Part shown: positions 1 through 5,325 of the stretch, piece by piece
How positions within the stretch are numbered: the first letter of the stretch is position 1
Layout of the letters: each line of letters begins with the position of its first letter
DNA from: Candidatus Latescibacterota bacterium
GTDB lineage: Bacteria; Latescibacterota; UBA2968; UBA8231
Direction of reading: 5' to 3'
Assembly: GCA_022827165.1 (NCBI GenBank)
Contig: JAJDTN010000400.1
Coordinates: 1-5,325 of the forward strand
Length of the DNA: 5,325 bases
Notes under the pieces: model-generated
Seen by the model: the letters and a program-made list of their open reading frames with translations, nothing else
What the model was told of the DNA's origin: nothing
The model's database searches: none
Translations under genes and position numbers: made by a program

Positions 1-796
1 CTACTTCTACGACATGCTCGACTTCCTCGAGCACGAGAGCATCAGCGTCGCCCTCAAGGGGGTCCTGGCGGTCCCGCCGGAGGAGCACGACGCCGCCAAG
101 GCCCGCGGCTGGGAGATGGTCCGCCGGGCCCTCGACGACGGTTACCCCGCCATCGTCTGGCAGGCCATGACCGTGGAGACGAGGAACTCCGGCCAGCGTC
201 CCATCCCCTTCCTGTGGAGCCTGATCACCGGCTACGACGAGGAGGCCGGGACCTACAGCGCGCACCATGGCGCCGCCGGGGACTTCACCATCGCCTGGGA
301 CGCCTTCGGCCACTCCGACCCGGTGAACTGGTTCTGCGTCATGGTCTTCCGGCCGCTGACGGAACCCTTCGACGGCGCCGCCGCCAGCCGCAAGGCCGTC
401 GAGCACGCCCTCGCGGCCTCCCGGGGGGAGCATCCCGGGGGCCCCGGTCCGGCCCACGGACTGGCGGCGTGGGAGATGTGGCTCCAGGCCTTCCGGGACG
501 GCACCGTCGACGTCCACGCCGTCGGGGGCCACGCCGGCTTCCTGGTGCCGGCGCGCCGGGCCGCGGCCGTCTACCTCCGCGACGTCGAGCCCCACTTCCC
601 GGAGGCCGCCCGCCCGCCGCTGCGGTCGGCGGCCGACAGCTACGACCGCGTGGCGGCGCGGATCTCGGAGCTGCGCGCCCTGTGCGCGACGGATGGTCCG
701 GACCTGCAGCGGGCGGCCGACGTCCTCGCTTCCGCCCTCGAGGCGGAGCGCGCCGCCCTGGCGGGGCTGCAGCAGGCCCTGGAGGCCGGCGAGTGA
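1..796 (+). CDS. BtrH_N / C39-peptidase-like protein, 5' partial
   Basis: The frame is open to the left edge (first full codon at base 2, reading YFYDMLDFLEHE), so the ATG at 14 is probably internal and the true start lies upstream. 264 residues are visible. Residues 1-110 resemble the second half of the BtrH N-terminal / C39-like papain fold: a W-x-x-V-x-x-A-L-D-D-G-Y-P-A-I-V segment, like the 'W..i..aldrGrPvi' strand of that family, followed by a LITGYD motif (codons 75-79) and a Y-S-A-H-H stretch (H88, H89). The rest is mainly helical (GLAAWEMWLQAF, then an Ala/Arg-rich stretch with YLRDVEPHFP), like the helical tail of these proteins. The family includes BtrH, an acyltransferase of butirosin biosynthesis, and many uncharacterised members, so no substrate can be named. 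The catalytic Cys region would be upstream and cannot be checked. No membrane segment is visible. The stop overlaps the next start by 4 bases. Family assignment is from memory of motifs and is moderate; the coding call is strong. Confidence 0.55.
   Translation, partial: YFYDMLDFLEHESISVALKGVLAVPPEEHDAAKARGWEMVRRALDDGYPAIVWQAMTVETRNSGQRPIPFLWSLITGYDEEAGTYSAHHGAAGDFTIAWDAFGHSDPVNWFCVMVFRPLTEPFDGAAASRKAVEHALAASRGEHPGGPGPAHGLAAWEMWLQAFRDGTVDVHAVGGHAGFLVPARRAAAVYLRDVEPHFPEAARPPLRSAADSYDRVAARISELRALCATDGPDLQRAADVLASALEAERAALAGLQQALEAGE
781..785 (+). promoter_or_regulatory. Shine-Dalgarno GGAGG deciding the GTG start at 793
   Basis: GGAGG lies inside the end of the upstream gene, 7 bases before the GTG at 793. 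This is good spacing for a ribosome binding site, and it supports GTG 793 over the ATG at 811, which has only a weaker AAGGA at 802-806, 4 bases upstream. The GTGA overlap with the upstream stop also suggests translational coupling. Confidence 0.6.
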
Positions 797-3390
797 AGCT
801 GAAGGACTCCATGGAGCTGGGCGGCCGCCACCTGCTGGGATGGCTCGACCCGGAGCGGGACCACCTGCCCGCGGGAAGCTGGGCGATCACCCACGACCTC
901 GGCCGCTGGTGGGACGCCATGCTGCGCCTGGAGGCGGCCACCGGGTTCGTCATCCCCGGCCACCTGGAGGGTGCCAGCCTGCGCAACCTGCACTGGCTCA
1001 CCGACAATCCGGACGGGCTGCTGTGGGTGCCGCGCGGGCTCGACTGGCAGAAGATGAAGTTCGAGTTCCACAGCTTCCGCGAGGGCATCCTGGCCTTCGC
1101 CGCCCTGGCCCGCTTCCGCAACAGCGCCTGGGCGAGGCAGGCCGGGCGCCGCTACCTGGAGTCGATCGACCGGGGCCTGCGACCCGACGGCTCGTGGGAC
1201 GTGAACGCCTTTGCCTACATCGACGAGTACCGGCGCGGCGACAACCTGGAGCCCGGCCACACCCCGGAGAACGAGACCCGCTTCCAGCTGACCGTCTCCC
1301 ACGGGCGCTGCATCGAGGCGCTGATCTGGTATCACCGCTGGACGGGGGACCCGCTGGCCATGGACCTGGCCGATCGCCTGGCGGCGTTCCACCTGAAGTA
1401 CTCCACCACCGAAGAGGGCACCATCCCCGGCCATCTCGCGGCGGCGGACAGCGCCCAGGGGGACCGCCAGTCCTACCTCTACACCTTGTGCGGCCTGCTG
1501 CTCTACGGCGTCACCACCGGCCAGGCGGAGTACGTCGACGCGGTGGTCCGCACCTATGCCGCCGGGGTGCCGCGGATCGTCAACGAGTGCGGCTGGGTGG
1601 CCCACGACCTCGGGCGCCTGGTCTTCCCCGACGAGACCGGCAATCCGCTGGCCAACACCGAGTCCACGGGCGCGGCGGCGCGGCTGGCCCTGTGGATGGC
1701 GATCCATCACGACGCCGCCTGCTACGACGACGTGGAGCGCCTGGTGCGGGCCCGCCTCTTTCCCGGACAGACCACCGAGGCGGACCAGCGCGGCCTTCCC
1801 GAGGAGTCCCGCGACCCGAAGGCGATCGGCGGGTGGGGCGGCAACGACTACCCCCACGCCGGCAAGGGCTACAACCCCAGCGGCACCGCCGAGATCGTGC
1901 ACACCCTGAGCGCCATCTACCGGAACGTGGCCACCCGCGGTCAGAACGGACTGTCCGTCAACCTGCACTTCGACTACGAGGACGCGAGCGTGCGGGTGGT
2001 CGTGGAGCGCGCCGAGAACTCCCGGCTCACGGTCGTGCCCCGGGCCCGCGGCGACATCCGGGTGCGGCTGCCGGGCTGGGCAACGGCGGGGAGCGTGCGG
2101 ATCACTGTCGACGGGGAGCCCGTGGCCGTGCGCCGGGTGGGGGCCTACGCCTGCCTGACGCGGGAGCAGGTCGCCCCGGGCAGCGAGATCGTCCTGAGCC
2201 ACGACCTGCCGGTGCGGCGGACCCGGGAGACGATGCCGGCGGGAGAGACCTACGAGTTCGCCTGGAAGGGCGACGAGATCACCGGCGTCCATCCGAACGA
2301 GCAGCCCCTGCCGTTCTATCCCACCCTGGACGATCCCCAAGGGACCGAGGCCGGGACCCGCGGACACGTCGAATCCCCCGGGGTGGAAGCCTGGTTCGAG
2401 GCGGTCCGCTCCCGGGACGTCGACCGGGTGCGTGCGGTCCTCGACGCGGACCCCTCCCTGGTGGACCGGCGCATCGCCGACCTGTCCGCCGATCCCTGGA
2501 CGGAGGCCGCTCCCGGGGATCGCAAGAGCAACACGGCCCTCCACTGGGCCGCGGTGCGCGGCTGGGGGAAGGCATCCCTCGCCGACCTCGCGCAAACCCT
2601 CATCGACTACGGCGCCGACGTCGACGCCCTGGGCTACAACGGCAACAAGGGCGTGGCCCCGGCCGTGGTCCTGGCCGCCTGGGAGGGCGACCTCGACGTG
2701 CTGCGCGTGCTGCTGGAGAACGGCGCCGACCCCAGCCGCCCGGCCTCGGCCGAGTCGGCCCTCTACACCGCCATCGAGCACACGGAGCCGGATGCGCCCG
2801 AGCCCAACAAGGTGAGCCTGCTGCTGGAGCACGGCGCCGAGCACGACATCTTCACGGCGGCCATGACCGGCCGGACCGACCTCGTGGAGTCGCTCCTGGA
2901 CGAGTACGATCCCCTCATCGACCGCCGCAGCCTCAAGCGCAACCGCACGCCCTTGGAGGAGGCCGTCCACTTCGGGCGCTGGGAGACGGCGGAGCGGCTC
3001 GTCGAGAGGGGGGCGGCGGTCTCGGTGCATGCAGCCGCGGCCCTGGGCCGGACCGATCTCCTGGCAAGCATCCTGGATGAAGACGGGGAGCAGTTGGAAG
3101 CGCGGGACGACAGCCGGGAGACGCCCCTGCTCACGGCCGCCCGCCACGGCCGCGCCGAGGCCGTCGAGCTGCTGCTGCGCAGGGGAGCGGACCCCGACAC
3201 CGAGAACCGCTGGCAGATCGGTGCCCTGCGCGAGGCGGTCGGGCGAGGTCACGCGCGGGCGGCGGAGCTGCTCCTGGCGGCCGGCGCCGATCCGGCGAAG
3301 GTCGACCGCGCCGGAAAGACCGCCGGCGAGCTGGCAGATCCAGCGGACCGGGCGCTGCTCGAGGTGCTCGACCGGTATCAGGCGCGATGA
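793..3390 (+). CDS. GH127/DUF1680-like domain fused to C-terminal ankyrin repeats
   Basis: 865 residues, read from GTG 793 (Shine-Dalgarno GGAGG at 781-785; GTGA overlap with the upstream stop). The frame stays open back to 214, but that part is Arg/Gly/Pro-rich out-of-frame translation of the upstream gene. Residues ~1-390 look like an alpha/alpha barrel: G-x-L-D-P-E-R at the N-terminus, a TEST motif at 289-292 and GYNPSG at 359-364. Residues ~391-510 look like the following beta-sandwich, with VNLHFDYED, the family hallmark LPGWA (426-430), and YEFAWKGDEI (487-496). This order fits the DUF1680 / GH127 beta-L-arabinofuranosidase superfamily. E290 sits where the ETC zinc-site motif is expected, but C is replaced by T292, and the CC pair carrying the catalytic Cys appears replaced around N361-S363, so classical GH127 catalysis is doubtful. 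After a linker (511-529), about nine ankyrin units run from 530 to 865, e.g. TALHWAA (581-587), DIFTAA (685-690) and TPLLTAA (777-783), some degenerate. No signal peptide, so probably cytoplasmic. It ends in an ATGA overlap with the next gene. The domain call is moderate, the catalytic loss tentative, and the ankyrin part secure. Confidence 0.6.
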   Translation: MKLKDSMELGGRHLLGWLDPERDHLPAGSWAITHDLGRWWDAMLRLEAATGFVIPGHLEGASLRNLHWLTDNPDGLLWVPRGLDWQKMKFEFHSFREGILAFAALARFRNSAWARQAGRRYLESIDRGLRPDGSWDVNAFAYIDEYRRGDNLEPGHTPENETRFQLTVSHGRCIEALIWYHRWTGDPLAMDLADRLAAFHLKYSTTEEGTIPGHLAAADSAQGDRQSYLYTLCGLLLYGVTTGQAEYVDAVVRTYAAGVPRIVNECGWVAHDLGRLVFPDETGNPLANTESTGAAARLALWMAIHHDAACYDDVERLVRARLFPGQTTEADQRGLPEESRDPKAIGGWGGNDYPHAGKGYNPSGTAEIVHTLSAIYRNVATRGQNGLSVNLHFDYEDASVRVVVERAENSRLTVVPRARGDIRVRLPGWATAGSVRITVDGEPVAVRRVGAYACLTREQVAPGSEIVLSHDLPVRRTRETMPAGETYEFAWKGDEITGVHPNEQPLPFYPTLDDPQGTEAGTRGHVESPGVEAWFEAVRSRDVDRVRAVLDADPSLVDRRIADLSADPWTEAAPGDRKSNTALHWAAVRGWGKASLADLAQTLIDYGADVDALGYNGNKGVAPAVVLAAWEGDLDVLRVLLENGADPSRPASAESALYTAIEHTEPDAPEPNKVSLLLEHGAEHDIFTAAMTGRTDLVESLLDEYDPLIDRRSLKRNRTPLEEAVHFGRWETAERLVERGAAVSVHAAAALGRTDLLASILDEDGEQLEARDDSRETPLLTAARHGRAEAVELLLRRGADPDTENRWQIGALREAVGRGHARAAELLLAAGADPAKVDRAGKTAGELADPADRALLEVLDRYQAR
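2380..3381 (+). other. Ankyrin-repeat domain of the GH127-like fusion protein (residues ~530-862)
   Basis: Visible units begin near residues 530 (E-A-V-R-S-R-D-V-D-R-V-R-A-V-L-D-A-D-P-S-L-V), 581 (TALHWAA, then LIDYGADVDA), 622 (VLLENGADPS), 652 (LLLEHGAEHD), 686 (IFTAAMTGR), 719 (TPLEEAV, LVERGAAVS), 746 (HAAAALGR), 777 (TPLLTAARHGR, LLLRRGADPD) and 810 (LREAVGRGH, LLLAAGADP), with a capping segment to 865. Repeats 1, 2 and 4 carry insertions of about 10-20 residues and several lack the TPLH turn, so this is an old, diverged array. Such domains bind protein partners. The DIF-T-A-A phrase after 'LLLEHGA' also occurs in free-standing bacterial ankyrin proteins, which suggests this part was once a separate gene (inference). 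Confidence 0.85.
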
Positions 3391-4490
3391 CACCGGGACA
3401 GGCGAAGGGTTTCTGGCAGCGGGCCTTCCTCTCCGAGGAGCAGCGGCCGCTCACGCCCGGCGAGTCGGCGCTGGTCATCGCCGCCACCTACGGCCCGGCG
3501 TACTCGGAGGAGAAGAGCTTCAGCAGCTACACGCTGAAAGCCCATCACCTGTCTCCCGACGTCGGCCGGATGACGGAGCTGATCGAGGCGGAGCCCGGCC
3601 TCCTCGAGTCGATCGGCCCGGCGCTCGCCTGCCTGACCACGACCCTCCCAGGATGCGCGGCGAGCCTGAAGCTCGTGCTGGAGCGCGGCGTGCCCCTGCG
3701 CATCGACCCGGGGGAGTACAACGTCCTCCACGAGGCCAGGGCCGAGACGGCGCGGGTCGCATTTGAGGCGGGCGCCGCGGACGCGACCGGGGTGGCCCCC
3801 ACCGTGCACACGGGCTGGCCGAACAACGTCTCCCTGCTCTACTGGCCCGCCGTCTTCGGCGGCAGCGAGGACGCGGTGGAGCACGTCGAGGTCCTCCTCG
3901 ACCACGGCGCCGATCCCGAGGTCAGGATCCAGGGCAACGGCGAGCGCGGGAACACGGTCCTGCAGGAGGCGGTCTCCCCCTACGGTCCCGGGCAGGAGGG
4001 GAAACGGCGCGTGGCCCGCAAGCTGATCGAGCGCGGCGCCTTCTACGACCTGCTCTCCGCCTGCGGCCTGGACGACCTGGCCCGGGTGCGGGAGTGCGCT
4101 CGCGAGGCCGATGTCGTCAGCTGCCGGGGCGAGGCGGAGATGACGCCCCTGCACTGGGCGGCCCGGGCGGGTGCCATGGATTGCGCGAGGTGGCTGCTGG
4201 ACCGGGGCGCCGAGATCGATGCCGTCACCAAGGCCGGCAACACGCCGCTGCACCTGGCGGCGGAGCGGGGCGCGGCCGAGGCCGTGTGGCTGCTCATCGG
4301 CCGAAACGCCGACATGAGCGCCCAGGACAGGAAGGGCCGCACGCCCCTGCACCGGGCGACCTACAACGGACACGTCGACGCCGCCGAGGCGCTGATCGTC
4401 TGCGGCGCCGACACGACGATCGAGACGAGGACGGGCAAGACGCCCCTGCAGCTGGCCCAGCTGGACTGCAAGTACTTGCGGGGCGACTGA
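3387..4490 (+). CDS. Ankyrin-repeat protein
   Basis: 367 residues from ATG 3387, which overlaps the upstream stop as ATGA. No good Shine-Dalgarno sequence is visible (preceding bases GGTATCAGGCGCG), so initiation probably relies on translational coupling; the next in-frame ATG would be at residue 62, past well-formed sequence. Residues 1-60 are not clearly ankyrin (a Trp/Glu-containing lead-in, MTPGQAKGFWQRAF). Residues 60-250 hold diverged repeats (MTELIEAEPGLLESI, LVLERGVPLRI, HVEVLLDHGADPEV, LIERGAFYDLLSA). Residues 252-367 hold four textbook units with TPLHWAA at 253, TPLHLAA at 286, TPLHRAT at 319 and TPLQLAQ at 352, spaced exactly 33 residues. Five cysteines fall in the last 140 residues or so (e.g. 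C230, C244, C265). No signal peptide, membrane segment or other domain is seen. The likely role is protein binding, possibly with the ankyrin fusion encoded just upstream. The partner cannot be told from sequence, and the family is too broad for a finer name. Confidence 0.9.
   Translation: MTPGQAKGFWQRAFLSEEQRPLTPGESALVIAATYGPAYSEEKSFSSYTLKAHHLSPDVGRMTELIEAEPGLLESIGPALACLTTTLPGCAASLKLVLERGVPLRIDPGEYNVLHEARAETARVAFEAGAADATGVAPTVHTGWPNNVSLLYWPAVFGGSEDAVEHVEVLLDHGADPEVRIQGNGERGNTVLQEAVSPYGPGQEGKRRVARKLIERGAFYDLLSACGLDDLARVRECAREADVVSCRGEAEMTPLHWAARAGAMDCARWLLDRGAEIDAVTKAGNTPLHLAAERGAAEAVWLLIGRNADMSAQDRKGRTPLHRATYNGHVDAAEALIVCGADTTIETRTGKTPLQLAQLDCKYLRGD
4140..4463 (+). repeat. Regular 99-bp ankyrin-coding repeats
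   Basis: The sequence ACGCC(C/G)CTGCA recurs at 4143, 4242, 4341 and 4440, exactly 99 bases apart, each coding the TPLH/TPLQ turn of a 33-residue ankyrin unit. Between the anchors the units diverge at the DNA level, so this is an in-frame protein repeat rather than a recent tandem duplication. The array ends at the stop codon with a partial last unit. Confidence 0.85.
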
Positions 4491-4497
4491 GGGGATC

Positions 4498-4548
4498 CCG
4501 CCTCCCGGCGGTGGTCTACCCCAGGTGGCAGCCGTCCGCCGCCCGGAC
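4498..4548. terminator. Possible weak bidirectional terminator hairpins between convergent genes
   Basis: The 81-base gap between the ankyrin gene stop (4490) and the end of the minus-strand GH32 gene (4572) holds two short GC stems: CCGCC-TCCC-GGCGG (4498-4511) and GTCCG-CCGCC-CGGAC (4534-4548). Both are 5-bp perfect stems with 4-5 base loops. Neither is followed by a T-run on either strand, so a classical intrinsic terminator is not shown. Position between convergent genes is the main reason to list them; chance is likely in DNA this GC-rich. Confidence 0.2.
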
Positions 4549-4571
4549 CAGGAGTTCCCCGCGCCAGGGTA

Positions 4572-5325
4572 TCAGATCCGCGCCGGCGCCAGGGTCCAGG
4601 CCTGCAGCGAACTCACCCTCGCCCTCCCCCCGCGCACGAAGAGGCTGATGCCGGTGCTGTCTCTCCGCGTCGGATAGATGCGCTGGGTCACGCACTGCCG
4701 GCGGTTGGCGAAGACCTCGAGGATGGAGCGATCGAGGAAGATTCGCAGGGTCAGCGGCTCCCCCCGGACCAGCTCCAACGGCCCTTCCTGGGCGGTGACG
4801 TACTGGTCGCTCCCGGCCAGGCGCGGCTGCGGCTTGCGGTAGCGCGTGTAGCGGATCCCCCGGTCGAGGGTCGACCGGCTGACGTCGACCCGAAGCACCG
4901 CCGCTTTCGAGTCCCAGGAGAGGGCGGTCTCCTCCTCGCCTCCCGGGGCGCGCCGCACCTTCAGGCCCACCTCTCGCGCCTCCCCGGGATCGATCTCGAC
5001 GGCCAGCTCCAGGCAGTCGCCGCCGATCCCCTCGACGGGCACCTCGGAATCGGCGGCCAGGTCGAGGGACCCCGGCCGGCGGTGATCGAGGCGCAGCACC
5101 TCCAGCTCCGGGGCCGGATCGATCTGCAGACCGCCGCCCGGCCCCAGGGACAACACCCGGGGAGCGGTCATGACCCCGGACCAACCGGATGCGCGCTCCG
5201 CCTCGACGCCGCGCAGCTCGCGGGTCCAGTCGAGGAAGACGCGCCGGCCTCCGGCGTCCAGCAGGGTGCGGGGACCGCCGAGATGACCGCCTTCCCAGCT
5301 CATGCGTCCGTGGACGTCCGGCAGG
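4572..5325 (-). CDS. GH32-family glycosidase, C-terminal part (5' partial)
   Basis: Reads on the minus strand from the right edge (first complete codon 5324-5322, LPDVHGRMSWEGG) to a TGA at 4574-4572; about 250 residues are visible. The frame is open at the edge, so the ATG at 5303 is internal. The visible part fits the end of the GH32 five-bladed propeller (L-L-D-A-G-G-R-R-V-F-L-D-W, like 'DdGRrilwgW'), the linker phrase GWSGVMTAPRVLSL followed by PAPELEVLR (as in 'GW.g.ltlPReLsl...PvpELe.LR'), then the C-terminal beta-sandwich with the hallmark DRSILEVFAN (4733-4704) and C-V-T-Q-R-I-Y-P. GH32 enzymes hydrolyse beta-fructofuranosides (sucrose, inulin, levan). The catalytic motifs (WMNDPNG nucleophile, RDP, EC acid/base) lie upstream outside the window, so activity and substrate cannot be judged, nor can secretion. 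It is convergent with the three-gene operon and so independently transcribed. Family call is strong; specificity unknown. Confidence 0.9.
   Translation of the reverse strand, partial: LPDVHGRMSWEGGHLGGPRTLLDAGGRRVFLDWTRELRGVEAERASGWSGVMTAPRVLSLGPGGGLQIDPAPELEVLRLDHRRPGSLDLAADSEVPVEGIGGDCLELAVEIDPGEAREVGLKVRRAPGGEEETALSWDSKAAVLRVDVSRSTLDRGIRYTRYRKPQPRLAGSDQYVTAQEGPLELVRGEPLTLRIFLDRSILEVFANRRQCVTQRIYPTRRDSTGISLFVRGGRARVSSLQAWTLAPARI

Noticed and set aside
214..792. Upstream extension of the fusion gene's frame to an ATG at 214
   Set aside because: It overlaps the upstream gene and translates to Arg/Gly/Pro-rich sequence without motifs. GTG 793 has a well-spaced GGAGG and a GTGA overlap.
2370..2390. 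Possible internal start (GTG at 2383) producing the ankyrin part alone
   Set aside because: No ribosome binding site at proper spacing and no break in the frame; the fusion reading is simpler.
693..3080. A long open frame in another plus-strand frame (795 codons)
   Set aside because: The translation is Arg/Pro/Gly-rich low complexity, typical of a shifted reading of a GC-rich gene, and it fully overlaps the motif-bearing frame.
640..3393. A very long open frame on the minus strand (917 codons) opposite the fusion gene
   Set aside because: It is antisense to a frame with clear domain motifs and repeats. Its translation is rich in G, V, Q, H, P and R with no recognisable motif. GC-rich codon bias keeps such antisense frames free of stops.
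4140..4463. Regular 99-bp spacing considered as a CRISPR-like or satellite array
   Set aside because: The spaced sequence codes the TPLH turn of ankyrin units in frame; the intervening DNA is coding and diverged, with no repeat-spacer architecture.
4094..4648. A plus-strand open frame running across the end of the ankyrin gene and the intergenic gap
   Set aside because: It is mostly a shifted reading of the ankyrin repeats and then antisense to the GH32 gene; no motif and Arg/Gly/Pro-rich.
4516..5184. A second minus-strand frame over the GH32 region (222 codons)
   Set aside because: The other frame carries the GH32 hallmarks DRSILEVFAN and GWSGVMTAPR; this one is low-complexity shadow.

Overview
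This is a GC-rich bacterial window (roughly 70% G+C by eye, with nearly every codon ending in G or C). Genes are densely packed, with start/stop overlaps of 4 bases. Nothing fixes the taxon. The mix of a DUF1680/GH127-like protein, a GH32 enzyme, a BtrH/C39-like protein and ankyrin-repeat proteins, none with a visible signal peptide, would suit an environmental, polysaccharide-using bacterium such as Latescibacterota, Poribacteria, Planctomycetota or Gemmatimonadota. That taxonomic idea is inference only. No rRNA, tRNA, CRISPR array or mobile element was seen.

Layout. Positions 1-796 (+) hold the 3' part of a gene for a protein resembling the BtrH_N / C39-peptidase-like family. Its start lies left of the window. 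Positions 793-3390 (+) encode an 865-residue protein with two parts: an N-terminal helical-barrel plus beta-sandwich region resembling the DUF1680 / GH127 beta-L-arabinofuranosidase superfamily, then about 335 residues of ankyrin repeats. Positions 3387-4490 (+) encode a 367-residue protein made almost wholly of ankyrin repeats; its last four are regular, 33 residues apart. The junctions are GTGA (793-796) and ATGA (3387-3390), so the three genes almost certainly form one translationally coupled operon. An 81-base spacer with two short GC hairpins follows. Convergent to the operon, 4572-5325 (-) holds the C-terminal part of a GH32-type (fructan/sucrose hydrolase family) protein whose catalytic half lies right of the window.

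How the genes may work together. GH32 and GH127-like modules side by side point to a carbohydrate-utilisation neighbourhood. However, the GH127-like domain seems to lack the cysteines that carry catalysis and zinc binding in characterised GH127 enzymes, and it is fused to ankyrin repeats. It may therefore be a carbohydrate-binding or sensing protein, or an enzyme with a different mechanism, working with the second ankyrin protein through protein-protein contacts. This glycosidase-like/ankyrin fusion, coupled to a second ankyrin gene and a BtrH/C39-like gene, is the most unusual thing in the window. The system-level role is inference.
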